From: Eudorina sp. 2006-703-Eu-15
Lineage: Eukaryota > Chlorophyta > Chlorophyceae > Chlamydomonadales > Volvocaceae
Reading direction: 5' to 3'
Assembly: GCA_003117195.1 (NCBI GenBank)
Contig: BDSI01000029.1
Span: 575,441 to 639,440, forward strand
DNA: 64,000 bases
The notes under the pieces were generated by a model, which worked only from the letters and a program-made list of their open reading frames with translations, was not told the origin of the DNA and did no database searches. Made by a program: the position numbers and the translations under genes. Each line of letters opens with the position of its first letter. Positions within the stretch are counted from its first letter, which is position 1. Of the stretch, positions 1 to 9,892 are shown piece after piece.

Positions 1-573
1 CAACCGACGACTGAGACCGAGACCAGAGTTACCAATATGCCAGGGCGAAGTATGTCGACCATAAGTAGTCCCAAGGTGGTGTAGTCCGTGATGCCGTGGC
101 GCCCCGTATCATTGTCGAGCGCCGGTGGGCGCTGTTACGCCAGCAGAAGTAGCGGCTATGACGCCGTAGGCTAATGCAGACGAAACTCGACTAAACTACC
201 TACTGATCCTAAGGTGCAGCAAAAGCAAGGGCGTATGCGTCAACAGCGCGTGCGATGCCGACAGCAAGCAAGTGCCCGGCACAACCGTCCCAGCCCGTGC
301 AGAAGGAAAAAGATACTGACCTGAATGCAGAAACGGGAGCACCAAGCGAAGCAGCACCGTCAGTGGTTATCGAAGCGAAGTCGGAGGACATGCAAGGCGG
401 ATGGCAAGACAGGGACACACGTGAGCGCGACGGTCCTAAAAGTTGTTAGTAAGAAGGAAAAAACGAGCAAAGCAAATGGAATGCAAAGATGCGGGTGCCG
501 AATTTGCAGTGATGCGCCGGGTACGAACGCGGTCAACTGCCGTCACAGCGCAGGGGCAAAGAACCAATCGCAG
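1..573 (-). repeat. Pseudo-LTR, left copy (3 prime side of the element)
   Basis: Bases 1-573 match 4914-5486 at a constant offset of 4913 with only a few substitutions seen on reading (for example at 112 and 127). The match stops at 573/5486: the left copy continues into GC-rich element DNA and the right copy into a (TG)n tract. The copy starts at window base 1, so its true outer edge is not visible. Confidence 0.9.
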
Positions 574-1083
574 ATGCGGCGGTGCCGGCGTGCGGACTCT
601 CACAGAGCTCCCCACTACGCCGGAAGCCCAAGCGCGCAAGTGCATGCTGCGCGCCGGGGATGCAGTTGGGCGGCGGGTGGGTGGCAAGGGGGGGCAACCG
701 GGGGCAATAACAGGGGCAGCGGGGGCGACCACCGGCGCAGGGGCAACAACAGGCGCAAGGGCAAGAACAGGCGCCGGGGGGCACGCGGGCGTGCGGGGTG
801 TGTGTGTGGGGGGGGCGTGGCCGGGCGCGGAGGGGGCGTGCACGGGGGAGGAGGACGGCGGACGGTATCAGAGCGGGGGCAGCACGGTGCCCATTGAATC
901 CGCATGTCACGTCATTTACCGCCGCCTGACCGACTGGCCCAGACGGGCGCAGCACGGTGGATGAGCGCGAGTGGGGTTGGGGGTGGCGGAGGCTCGCGGG
1001 GGTGGGTGGGTGGGTGGCCGAGACGAGCGCGACGGCGTTGACCACAGCCCGACGACGACACAGTAGACGGAGACGAAGATGCA
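574..1083. other. GC-rich low-complexity element DNA, no gene
   Basis: This stretch has imperfect G-rich repeats (around 680-860, GGGGCAACA-like units) and stays open in several frames only because of composition. I see no protein signature. It lies between the left pseudo-LTR and the minisatellite of the Penelope-like element, so it is 3 prime noncoding DNA of that element. Confidence 0.5.
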
Positions 1084-1582
1084 GACGCGGTCGAACACCC
1101 GGACACAGTCGTAGTAGGCACATAATTGGACGCGGTCGAACACCCAGACACAGTCGTAGTAGGCACGTAATTGGACGCGGTCGAACACCCGGACACAGTC
1201 ATAGTAGGCACGTAAACGGACGCGGTCGAACACCCAGACACAGTCATAGTAGGCACGTAAACGGACGCGGTCGAACACCCGGACACAGTCGTAGTAGGCA
1301 CGTAAACGGACGCGGTCGAACACCCGGACACAGTCGTAGTAGGCACGTAAACGGACGCGGTCGAACACCCGGACACAGTCGTAGTAGGCACGTAATTGGA
1401 CGCGGTCGAACACCCGGGCACAGTCGTAGTAGGCACGTAATTGGACGCGGTCGAACACCCAGACACAGTCGTAGTAGGCACGTAAACGGACGCGGTCGAA
1501 CACCCAGACACAGTCATAGTAGGCACGTAATTGGACGCGGTCGAACACCCGGACACAGTCGTAGTAGGCACGTAATTGGACA
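1084..1582. repeat. 45-bp minisatellite, about 11 copies
   Basis: The motif TCGAACACCC recurs every 45 bases starting at 1091, 1136, 1181, 1226, 1271, 1316, 1361, 1406, 1451, 1496 and 1541. Copies differ by a few substitutions (GTAATTGG or GTAAACGG linkers; CCCAGA or CCCGGA). Because 45 is a multiple of three and units lack stops, long ORFs appear in several frames. They are a by-product of the array and not genes. The array lies just 3 prime of the reverse transcriptase stop, within the element. Confidence 0.95.
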
Positions 1583-1620
1583 CCATGACGATGCTGACGT
1601 AGACGTAGACTGGGAGGCAG

Positions 1621-4600
1621 TCAAGCGGCCGGGAGCGTGTGGACGGCCTGGCGGATCCGGTGGGACAGGGGCGGGTGGGGCGCGCGGCGCTGGAGCCAGT
1701 AGGCGGTCGGGTGCAAGGCGCAGAGCTCGTCGCACGTGGCAAGCAGGCGCGGCAGCGGATAGTCGTTGTCGGCCAGCGCCCGTATGACGCGCGCGACCTC
1801 CACAACGAAGTTATCCACGTCCAGGATAATCGTCCGGAGCCGCTGAAACTGGCTGGTGAAGATGTTGCGCTTGGCGGCCTCGTTCATGTTTGACGAGGCG
1901 GGTACAAACCGGCTGAGGCGGACCCCAGCGAAGGCCGGCTGGTCCTGCTTGTCATACAAACGGGTGGTGAAGCGGCTGAGCCTGCGGGTCCCGATGGTAA
2001 CCGGCTGGTGGACGAGCAAGACGTCGAGGAATGGGAACTGGCCGGGAGGCAGGTGGGGGTGGTTCTGGGCGGGGATGTCGAGCTCCGCAGGGTAGATGCC
2101 ATGCAGGCCCAAGGGGTGCTGGAAGTCCCGGCGCAGGAACTGTGCAAGGAAGGAGTTGTTGAGCGATGCAAGGTCGTCCAGGAAACGCTTGGTGAAGCGG
2201 AAGCGCTCCAGGATGGCCCGGGCCTCGGCAGTCGCGCCCTGAAGCTGCCGCAGGAACTTGTACTCAAACCAGCCCAGGAAGAGGTTGGCGATGAAGGGGG
2301 CCGGCGGGATCCCCATAGGGATGCCGCACACCTGCTGCACCAGCAGCGCGCCGAAGTGGACGAAGGCGGTAGAGAGGAGGGTCCGAAAGAAGAGGATCAG
2401 GTCCGCCCGCGACAGGTACCGCACAGTGCAGTCGGCGTGCTCAGTGACCCGTTGCACCGGCGCCGCCCGGGCGCACCACGTGACCTCGTGCTGGGGTAGC
2501 TGGTCTTCCGACCCGGGTGGCGCGGGGCTGGAGACCACTCGCAGGCTGCGTGCACCCATATGCTGGAAGCACGCCTCGGCCAGCTCGATGAAGGTGTCCT
2601 CGAGTAGCGGGTGTGGGAGGTTGGTGTACAGCCGCGTGAAGTCGTACATCTGCGGCGCAGTGAAGTCGGGCGCGTCGGCGTCGACCTGCTCGGCGTTGTA
2701 CGCGTGGACCATTTGAATGACGTCGGCCGTGTTGAGGCAGAACCAGGGCTCGAATCCGGCGGGCAGCGTGTCGCGCCATAGGTCGGCAAACGCGTCAGCG
2801 AGGGTGGCAAACAGCCGGACCGCGAGGTGGCCGTTGGGTGTGGAGGGGCAGTCGTGGGAGCAGCTGAGGAACCGCATGGTGCGCGGGGTCTTGTGCATCT
2901 TGACGGTACGGCTGTAGTAGGCATCGGGGGCATCCAGGGCGTAGGGGAGTTGCAGGTGGGCGAGGGCCTCGGTGGCGGCAGTCAGCGCGGCGGTGCGGTC
3001 GGCCGGCAGGCGGGGCTGATAGTACTGCGGGTTCGAGGTGAGGTCGGCCATGACGGTTGCCGCGTAGTACTTGGGGCAGAGGAGCTGAAACGTGGCGGCG
3101 CTCTTGTCGGTGACGGAGATGATGAAGTTGTCCTGTAGGCGCTTGAGGGCGTCCTCGTCCGCGGGGGAGAAGATGCGGTAGTGGAATCCGCTGGGCGGGA
3201 ACTGATCGAGGTGCTGGCGGAGGAGCTCCACGAAGGTGTCGGCCCAGGGGGCGAGGGCCCCCGGCGGCAGGTTGGCGGTTTTGGCCCGAGTGCTGGCGTA
3301 CCGCCCGGCGGCCTGGACGGCCCCTTGCAGGACGGCCGCCTGCGGGGGTGAAGGGCGATGGGGGCGGTAGCGGGCGCCAGCGTTCCACAGCCACCGCAGC
3401 CTCGGCGGTAGTACGGCGGGCGAGGGGTCGGTGGTCATGACGTGAGCGGAGCCGGGCGGACACATGTCCGGGTGGTCCGCACAGGCACACGGCGCGGCCT
3501 GCAGCGCGGCGAAGCAGTCGGGCGTCATCTGCCGGGCGACAGACGCCGTCGTAGAGAAACGGACGTACAGAGGCGGTCCCTTGGTCCAGTGGATGGCCGG
3601 GACGACGGGGATGCCCTCGGGGACGGTGGCGACGAGGGCGGGATGGCGGAGGAGTTGGCCGAGAGCATGGGGTCGCAGCCATTGCCGGAGGGCGTTGGGC
3701 AGCCACAGCTTGCTCTTGAAGTCGGGGAGGCGCCGTTGCAGCTCGGCGGCGGAGGCGGCCAGGCGGGTGCTGAGCTCCTTTAACAGCCAGGTCACGCAAG
3801 CCGTGGACACCTGCAGAGTGTCGGCCATGTAGAAGGTGATGTGGGCGTACAGAGCATGGACGGTGCCGATGGCGAAGTTGAGCTCGGCCGGGGAGACAGC
3901 ACCATGCGTCTGCTGGTAGCGGTGGTCCAGGTAACGTAGTCGGCGCAGCGCGTCGCGGTAGGCCCGCCAGCGGGAGCGGAGCGCGGGGCTGTGAACGTAG
4001 GCGTCATGGTTGGCGTCATCCGGGGCGAAAGCGGCCGGGTCAGCGGCGACGAAGCGGACTTCAAACCGGGCGTTCATGCCCCGCGTATGCAGAGGCGGGT
4101 AGGTGCCCAGCCGTTGCACCCAAACCATCTCGCGCGCTTCAGCCATGCGGAGGAACCGCAGACGGGCGTATGGACCGTGCAGCCGTTCGAGGGGCATAAT
4201 GACCAGCTGCTCGATGCCCCGGGCCCAGAGGTGGCGTTGGAATCGTGTGGCTGTCTGGCCAGTCCGGATCTTATAGGTGGCGGCCCGGACGTGGGATGGA
4301 TTGCACGCGAAGGGCGATGGTGACGCCGGTATGGCCAACGTAGAAACCCAGGTGTGGCGCGTCCAAGAAGAACGCCACGTAGACGACCCGCCACTGCTGC
4401 AGCGGGGACGCGAACAGCTCGCGGTGGTCGACGGCTGACAAGAAGCCGGCGCGCTGCGCAAGGATGGCCGCCACGATGGGGTTGGGCGTCGGGTTGGCGG
4501 GGCTGATCACTCCGTGAACGCGCGTCGTAAAACACGCGCGTGGCGCCAGTGCCGCGTCGACCACGGTGGCGTTTAGCTCCTCCACGCGCGCCTGGAAGGC

Positions 4601-4627
4601 TTCGAGCTCCTGCACCCTGTGGGCCAT
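1621..4627 (-). pseudogene. GIY-YIG endonuclease-reverse transcriptase of a Penelope-like element, frameshifted
   Basis: Retrotransposition enzyme. The N-terminal part starts at the ATG at 4627-4625 and carries the GIY-YIG core (VVYVAFF, then GFYVGHTG). After a frameshift the nuclease continues with an Arg-rich segment and the MAEAREMVWVQRLGTY helix with its catalytic-type Glu, then a roughly 870-residue open frame to the stop at 1621. Reverse transcriptase motifs in order are KMHKTPRTMRF, MYDFTRLYTNLP (motif A Asp), CGIPMGIPPAPFIANL (motif B), RFLDDLAS (motif C), then FPFLDV, RLYDKQDQPAFAG and the KRNIFTSQFQRLRT region. These are the Penelope clade signatures. The frame break coincides with a GGAT tandem duplication at 4294-4301 (+4), so this copy probably makes no full protein, although the polymerase half is intact. 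Confidence 0.85.
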
Positions 4628-4913
4628 GCGTGTGCACCTAACACGCGCCTAGGAGGACCCCCGCACCGCGACAAACCTGAAACCAGGAAAAGAAAAACGT
4701 TGGGTGAGCGCCGGCGAGGTTAAGGACGAGCGGCTTGCTGGCTGATTGACTTGCTGCTCCACCCACAATGGCAGCGAAACGCCGTCGGCCCAGAGCGAGC
4801 TGCTGCTACCCGTGACCGCACCCGGGAGCTGCCCCAGGGAAGCCAGGGTGATATTTGTGTGTTATCAAAGAGAAAAGCTGAGCCGCGAAAAAACAGACCC
4901 GTGTCCAGTAATG

Positions 4914-5486
4914 CAACCGACGACTGAGACCGAGACCAGAGTTACCAATATGCCAGGGCGAAGTATGTCGACCATAAGTAGTCCCAAGGTGGTGTAGTCC
5001 GTGATGCCGTGGCGCCCCGTATCGTTGTCGAGCGCCGGTGGGCGCCGTTACGCCAGCAGAAGTAGCGGCTATGACGCCGTAGGCTAATGCAGACGAAACT
5101 CGACTAAACTACCTACTGATCCTAAGGTGCAGCAAAAGCAAGGGCGTATGCGTCAACAGCGCGTGCGATGCCGACAGCAAGCAAGTGCCCGGCACAACCG
5201 TCCCAGCCCGTGCAGAAGGAAAAAGATACTGACCTGAATGCAGAAACGGGAGCACCAAGCGAAGCAGCACCGTCAGTGGTTATCGAAGCGAAGTCGGAGG
5301 ACATGCAAGGCGGATGGCAAGACAGGGACACACGTGAGCGCGACGGTCCTAAAAGTTGTTAGTAAGAAGGAAAAAACGAGCAAAGCAAATGGAATGCAAA
5401 GATGCGGGTGCCGAATTTGCAGCGATGCGCCGGGTACGAACGCGGTCAACTGCCGTCACAGCGCAGGGGCAAAGAACCAATCGCAG
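4914..5486 (-). repeat. Pseudo-LTR, right copy (5 prime side of the element)
   Basis: Second copy of the 573-bp direct repeat, in the same orientation as bases 1-573. Its outer end abuts a (TG)n tract, followed by sequence that also occurs as an unoccupied repeat on the other strand near 15783-15875. The right end of the insertion is therefore well defined. Confidence 0.9.
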
Positions 5487-5506
5487 TGTGTGTGTGTGTG
5501 TGTGTA
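5487..5506. repeat. (TG)n tract at the element boundary
   Basis: About ten TG units directly follow the right pseudo-LTR and precede GTATCATTACATATCTGCCGG. The reverse complement of this junction without the Penelope-like element (a CA tract next to CAGATATGTAACGATT) is at 15840-15890, which supports the tract being the pre-existing target. Confidence 0.8.
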
Positions 5507-6024
5507 TCATTACATATCTGCCGGGCCGACGCTGGCCGGGGGCGCTAACCCGCCCCATTCGGGAGACCACCGAAGCACTCCTCTGATGAGGAGGGGCGTA
5601 GTCCACTTAGTCCACACTGTACCGCCCATCGAGGGGGGTACTCACTGCCTACCGTAATCATCGCAGGACTGCATCCACCTGATAGTCCATCAGCCAGCTC
5701 AACTAGCCCAGGTGCCTACAGCCCCCTTGACACCAGACGCATGCTCTACAGCCGTGTTATTTGACTACCACCAGGCACGCACACCAGCGCCTGTACACCC
5801 TTATCATCGCAGGAGCGCTGCGTTCCTGTTTTCCTTCAACCATCTGAATTTTCAGAGGCCCAGGGGCCAGGCACTCCTCATTCCACTGTATACACGCTGT
5901 CAGTAGCGCTGTATATGTCCGCCGAGGCACAGTCGCCTCCTTGAAGCCATGTCTCCAGCAGCTCCTCCAAGGCCGCCGCTTGTCCAGGGATCCATCCCTC
6001 TACACCCCGGCCTATTTCATCCGG

Positions 6025-6139
6025 GGGACCGACGATGGGATTCGAACCCATATCTACCGCTAGAACGTTGTCGCCCGGAGTCGAACGTAGGACCTTGCAA
6101 CCTCTAAGCCGGTGCTCTTCCAATTGAGCTACGCCGGGC
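6025..6139 (-). repeat. tRNA-derived SINE head with A box and two B boxes
   Basis: On the minus strand the module begins GGCCCGGCGTAGCTCAATTG, a good A box. It continues with CACCGGCTTAGAGGTTGC as a possible anticodon-arm remnant, then GTTCGACTCC (first B box) and, about 35 bases on, GGGTTCGAATCCCATC (second B box with a perfect ATGGG/CCCAT stem). The first T-arm is mispaired and spacing does not fit one functional tRNA, so this is a dimeric tRNA-related retroelement head and not a tRNA gene. Confidence 0.6.
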
Positions 6140-6652
6140 CGACGCTGGCCGGGGGCGCTAATCTGCCCCATTCGGGAGACCGCCGAAGCACTCCTCTGAT
6201 GAGGAGGGGCGTAGTCCACTCAGTCCACACTGTACCGCCCATCGAGGGGGGTACTCACCGCCTACCGTAATCGTCGCAGGACTGCGTCCACCTGATAGTC
6301 CATTAGCCAGCTCAACTAGCCCAGGTGCCTACAGCCCCCTTGACACCAGACGCATGCTCTACAGCCGCGTTATTTGACTACCACCAGGCACGCACACCAG
6401 CGCCTGTACACCCTTACCATCGCAGGAGCGCTGCAATCCTGTTGTCCTTCAACCATCTGAATTTTCAGAGGCCCAGGGGCCAGCCACTCCTCATTCCACT
6501 GTACACACGCTGTCAGTAGCACTGTATATGTCCGCCGAGGCACTGTCGCCTCCTTTCGCCTCCTTGAAGCCAAGTCTTGGCTCCAGCAGCTCCTCCAAGG
6601 CCGCCACTTGTCCAGGGATCCATCCCTCTACACCCCGACCTATTTCATCCGG

Positions 6653-6753
6653 CGGACCGACGATGGGATTCGAACCCATATCTACCGCTAGAACGTTGCC
6701 GCCCAGAGTCGAACCTAGTACCCTGCAACCTCTAAGCCGATGCTCTACCGGGC
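6653..6753 (-). repeat. Second tRNA-derived SINE head (degenerate A box)
   Basis: Homologous to 6025-6139. The minus strand has GCCCGGTAGAGCATCGGC, in which several A-box bases have been lost, then GGTTCGACTC and GGGTTCGAATCCCATC. The same two-B-box order supports one composite family. Confidence 0.55.
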
Positions 6754-6810
6754 CGATGCTGGCCAGGGGCACTAACCCGCCCCATACGGGAGACTGCCGA
6801 AGCACTCTAT

Positions 6811-6830
6811 GTGTGTGTGTGTGTGTGTAT
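6811..6830. repeat. (TG)n microsatellite
   Basis: About nine TG units followed by TATATATGCATAAC. It ends the third, truncated unit of the tandem repeat. 6831-6952 carries no recognisable feature. Confidence 0.9.
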
Positions 6831-6952
6831 ATATGCATAACACCATGTATACGTAAATGTACAACTACCCATACGAGCCGTTGGCCCAAGCGCATGCGAA
6901 TAACGCCTAAAAGCACGCGCATGACAAGGCACTAGCAGGAAAAAAAGGAGAC

Positions 6953-7270
6953 TAGTATCGTTCAAAGGGGACGATTGAGTTGTGGTGGGCCCACATGCGC
7001 TCAAAGGGCCTTGCTACCTGAGCCGGGTCCCAGGTCATCCATGGCTTCCAGCAGCCTTCCTCCGCGTAAATTCTGTCATACACAGGACAACCTAGCAAGA
7101 TATGCTTTTCATCCTCGACCTGACCTTCGACCTCACAGCAACGACAGATAGACCCGCTGTTCCCTAGGTACACGGTGTCTGCCCCTACGTCCTCTGTTGG
7201 CCTCCAGCGCCCAGCAAGACAACCGACTCCATTGAATAATAACTGCAGAACTACTAGCTCCCTAGTAAAC
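6953..7270 (-). pseudogene. LINE 3 prime fragment with zf-RVT zinc knuckle
   Basis: The minus-strand reading contains GSICRCCEVEGQVEDEKHIL followed by LGCPVYDRI. This is the Cys/His knuckle (CxxC, then H, then C) that follows the reverse transcriptase in many LINEs. The frame is open across the glycosyltransferase stop but in a different phase. The fragment directly follows the 3 prime end of the glycosyltransferase pseudogene. The same junction exists at the intact copy (15359-15640), so it predates the duplication. Confidence 0.65.
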
Positions 7271-7974
7271 ACCTCCATCAGGGTACTTTGAATTAAACAA
7301 AGCCTGGTAGTAGGTTTTGTAAACATCATCCGCCACTGCGAATTTGCATGGACCATTGAAATGGATCATAGGGACCGGGATACCTGACTTGGTGTGGATG
7401 GGGACCGGCATCTTGCCTGGTGGAACGGTATCAAAATGGAAGATGTCGTTAAAAATCTTGCAGCCTTCGTTACAGAGTGTAATACCATTGAAGCAATCCG
7501 TCAATGGCCCTGGCTTAACCATGTCATGGTGCGCATGCTGGACTGAGATACGGTACCCGGCTGCCACAACCCCGGGAAGGTGACACGGGCCATTGCTGCC
7601 GGTGATGTACATGTCAGGCATACCCAAGTCAGGTTAGATTGGCCCCAGTTCTCGTACTGGAATATCTGCAAGAAAGTCATGTCGAGGAAGTCATCGTGGC
7701 CCCGACCGCCTTTGCAATGAACGAATATTTGTGCATCAGTCTGAACACCTCGTGACCTGGCATCGTCCAAAAGTCGATTAATGCATCACAAAACTTGTCG
7801 AGAGCGTCCACGCTCCACAGAACCGCCTGACTGCACATTGAACAAGGGCTGACGATGTCCTCCGTGAACGGCTTCATCATCTCTTGCACATCACCAAATA
7901 ATGCAACGTCTGAGTCCAGAGTGATGATGCGAGACAAACCCTCAGACCGAGCCAGGTCAGCCCACTCGCAAAAG
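7271..7974 (-). pseudogene. Secretory glycosyltransferase pseudogene, 5 prime truncated and frameshifted
   Basis: A near-identical copy of the C-terminal two thirds of the gene at 14219-15358. It contains RIITLDSDVALFGDV (DxD-type motif), the MPGHEVFRLMHKYS segment, NLTWVCLTCTSPAAMARV and PMIHFNGPCKF. Homology begins at CTTTTGCGAGTGGG (7961-7974, equal to about 14647-14660), so roughly the first 142 residues are missing. The frame is broken at least twice: around 7700 (KYSFIAKA instead of KYSLVHCK) and near 7550, where the text reads GTVSQ. It is a dead copy inverted relative to the intact gene. Confidence 0.85.
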
Positions 7975-7984
7975 GGGGTTAGGG

Positions 7985-8674
7985 TCCTCAGTCGTAATGG
8001 AACTAACTAGTAAGTTAGTAGTCCACAGATTGATGGTATTGAATAATACCGTTTAGGTTGAAGCATCGGTATTTAACCGATTCAAAATGCAAGCGCCATA
8101 CGGCACGTGCGAACTTTGGACGAGCGGCCTTGTAGGCCTAACGTCGTTACATTCCCCCCTCTTGAATGCGAACCCGTCCTGGGGCGCCGGGAAGAAGTTA
8201 CTTGAGCCACGTAGGGCAGGGGCACGCCTTTAGCGTACAGCTTGGTGTGGTACGCGTCTACGGCAGCACGGCAGCCTCGCATGCAGTCTTGGGCGGATTC
8301 CCAGGAGTCGTACTCGGGGCCGCGCTTTTGCCAGCGCACGAGGTACTCCGTGCGGATCCGTCGACCACTGCGCGTGCCGCGGTGTGCGTGGATTTCTTCC
8401 ACGAACCAGAGCGGCTCGCCCTGCTCAGCTGGTACAACGGGGGCTGGCGGTGCACTGCTGCTTGCGACGTAAATGCGCAGCAGGGAGACGTGGAAAACGT
8501 TGTGCATCCGGAGGTGCTCCGGCAGTTGGAGGCGCGCAGCGTTGTCACCAAGCCTCTGTGTGATGCGGAAGGGGCCAATGAAGCGCGGCATGAACTTGCC
8601 ACGGCCCTTTGCGTTGGGCGCTCGGAAAGTGAAGTGAAGAACCAGAGCGGCCTTGTAGGCCTAACGTCGTTACA
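7985..8674 (-). mobile_element. Chromovirus (Ty3/gypsy) with almost the whole interior deleted
   Basis: From right to left on the minus strand: the first 31 bases of an LTR (8674-8644, starting TGTAACGACG), the last part of pol with a chromodomain (8643 to about 8170), a polypurine tract (AAGAGGGGGGAA, 8153-8165) and a 3 prime LTR starting TGTAACGACG at 8152. The 31-base LTR start is present twice in direct orientation, 522 bases apart, so the 5 prime LTR body and most of gag-pol were removed by one deletion. The outer end of the 3 prime LTR is not certain; I place it near 7985, where glycosyltransferase homology begins. Confidence 0.7.
8170..8643 (-). pseudogene. Chromovirus integrase C-terminus with chromodomain
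   Basis: The reading frame has the integrase end pattern KFMPRFIGPFRITQRLG and NVFHVSLLRIYV (the G-P-F/Y and HVSLL motifs), a Pro-rich linker, and a chromodomain WFVEEIHAHRG, then TEYLVRWQKRGPEYDSWE. The aromatic cage-type residues and W-x4-DSWE core of chromoviral chromodomains are visible. In the family this domain directs integration by binding modified histones. The N-terminal integrase, RNase H and reverse transcriptase are absent. The frame stays open into the LTR before stopping at 8082. Confidence 0.8.
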
Positions 8675-9654
8675 CCCACAGACAGATAGGAATTACATAT
8701 GATGAAGCAAATAATATTGCTTCTAACGTTATGGAACTTATAAATTCACGCGATGTACCGTTTGGATACGAGAGCATCGCGGTTTGCGTTCAGGGACCCG
8801 AGCGACTCGCTGAACGAGCCTGAGCATGCTCACGACCGGCGAGCGAGCCGTTGGCAGCTTTCATGTGCTTATGGAGGGCCCCGATGGTGGACCGAAAGGC
8901 GTGGAACCTCATAATTGTACGCAGTGTACCGCCGTTTGGATACGAGAGCATGCCGGTTTGAAGTTGAACTTCCCCTACCGGGTTGTTGGCATTCGTCATA
9001 ATGCAGTTTATCTACTCAGTTGATCAAACGACCGTTGGTTGGTTAGTCAGTGCGAGTTCTAAGCATCAGGCAATGCCATCAGGTTTGGACATTATCTGCT
9101 GTTCGCCTAATTCGATCTGGCCTTTCCCTAGTGCTATTGCTGAGGCTGTGTTGGTTGGGTGAGCCACCATTGGCGCGTACCTGTGTCACGCACGCAGTTG
9201 GGGCAGGACTCCATATGTAGACTCCAGGAGGGCTGGCCGCAGGTCAGTAGCATCACTTAGTCCGCTGCTCGCCAGGCTGAGCAGCGATGTGTGTCGATTA
9301 TGACGACCTAGGATTTCTTGATTGTACACTTGTGTGCGGTGCCGCCATGCGCCTCGCCATGGTGCGCGCCACAAGCACATTTTTCACCCCTAAGCCTCAC
9401 TCTCTCGACGTCCGCTACAACAAGTAAGTTGCTTCCAGTAACCCAGCGTTGAAGAAGATGTCAGGCGGATCGTGTCATCCCAGGATTACAGCTTCCCCTA
9501 CCGTTCCTGCTTTGGGGGAGCGAGTACCGCCAATCGTTACACGATACACCGATTATGCAGTGTGTCGTGACATCATGGATCCCGATCCCTTGGTAGAGTT
9601 ACCCGCTGTGCGCGAGTGCGCCTCTGCTTGTGTAGGTGGCTTTGCGTGGGGTTA
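8675..9654. other. No gene recognised
   Basis: Short ORFs only. One imperfect duplication is visible: GTTTGGATACGAGAGCAT at 8760-8777 and again at 8934-8951, about 174 bases apart. Nothing else can be supported. Confidence 0.5.
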
Positions 9655-9892
9655 TGGCCCCTGTATTTTTACTTTATCCGCGGCGTTGAGGTGTGGAGGT
9701 GTCGTGGTATCGGTGGGGCCTTGTGTAACCCCGACCTTGGGGAGCCTGTCCGGGGCACTTGGGGAGCCTGTCCGGAGCGCCATGGTGGCGTTAGTTCATT
9801 TAGGCAGTGTATGGTGAGGAAGCCTCGGCTGTCGCCGGGGCTGTCACCGATGACCCGCGGGGTCCGCTGTAACATCCTAATAATAATCCCGA
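9655..9892 (+). repeat. LINE 3 prime end fragment with TAA-rich tail
   Basis: It carries GCGTTGAGGTGTGGAGGTGT and ends GGGTCCGCTGTAACATCC followed by TAATAATAAT. Reverse complements of both motifs lie at 51057-51170, the 3 prime part of the LINE at 51057-52720. TGTAA is also the polyadenylation signal of chlorophycean algae. I read this as a truncated copy of that LINE's 3 prime UTR with a simple tail. A 21-bp direct repeat (TTGGGGAGCCTGTCCGG) sits at 9733-9775. Confidence 0.5.

Larger units (their letters stand above)
1..5486 (-). mobile_element. Penelope-like element (Chlamys-type, N-terminal GIY-YIG)
   Basis: The unit consists of a minus-strand GIY-YIG/reverse transcriptase gene (1621-4627), a 45-bp minisatellite array and GC-rich low-complexity DNA on its 3 prime side, and two near-identical direct repeats at 1-573 and 4914-5486. 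Direct repeats around a Penelope reverse transcriptase are the known pseudo-LTR arrangement, made by tandem partially overlapping copies. The left repeat begins at the window edge, so the element probably extends beyond it. The right repeat ends exactly where a (TG)n tract starts, consistent with insertion into a CA/TG microsatellite. Order nuclease then polymerase is that of the green-algal Chlamys group, not canonical Penelope, which has the nuclease at the C terminus. 4628-4913 is a leader with no other gene. Confidence 0.8.
5519..6812 (-). mobile_element. Tandem SINE-like repeat, 613-bp period, two full units and a partial third
   Basis: The start motif CCGGGCCGAYGCTGGCC is at 5521, 6134 and 6748, giving two units of 613-614 bp and a 65-bp third unit that runs into a (TG)n tract at 6811-6828. 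Units differ by scattered substitutions and by a small insertion near 6551. Each full unit carries a tRNA-like module with RNA polymerase III box motifs at its right end on the minus strand. The 70 bases after each start motif also occur inverted at 15783-15845. The most likely identity is a tRNA-derived SINE family in tandem. I cannot name it. Confidence 0.6.

Noticed and set aside
436..1123. Pro/Ala/Cys-rich ORFs near the left end
   Set aside because: Composition of G-rich low-complexity DNA; no motif, and similar openness on both strands.
912..1805. Long minus- and plus-strand ORFs with 15-residue repeats
   Set aside because: They are a by-product of a 45-bp array without stops; the same DNA is open in several frames on both strands.
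6025..6139. Functional tRNA gene
   Set aside because: A and B boxes are present, but the T-arm and anticodon arm mispair and a second B box follows; it fits a SINE head.
8082..8169. Extension of the chromodomain protein into the LTR
   Set aside because: The frame is open through the polypurine tract and LTR start by chance; family proteins end before the tract.
8753..8951. Small transposon from the repeated GTTTGGATACGAGAGCAT
   Set aside because: Only a short imperfect duplication; no ends or target duplication visible.
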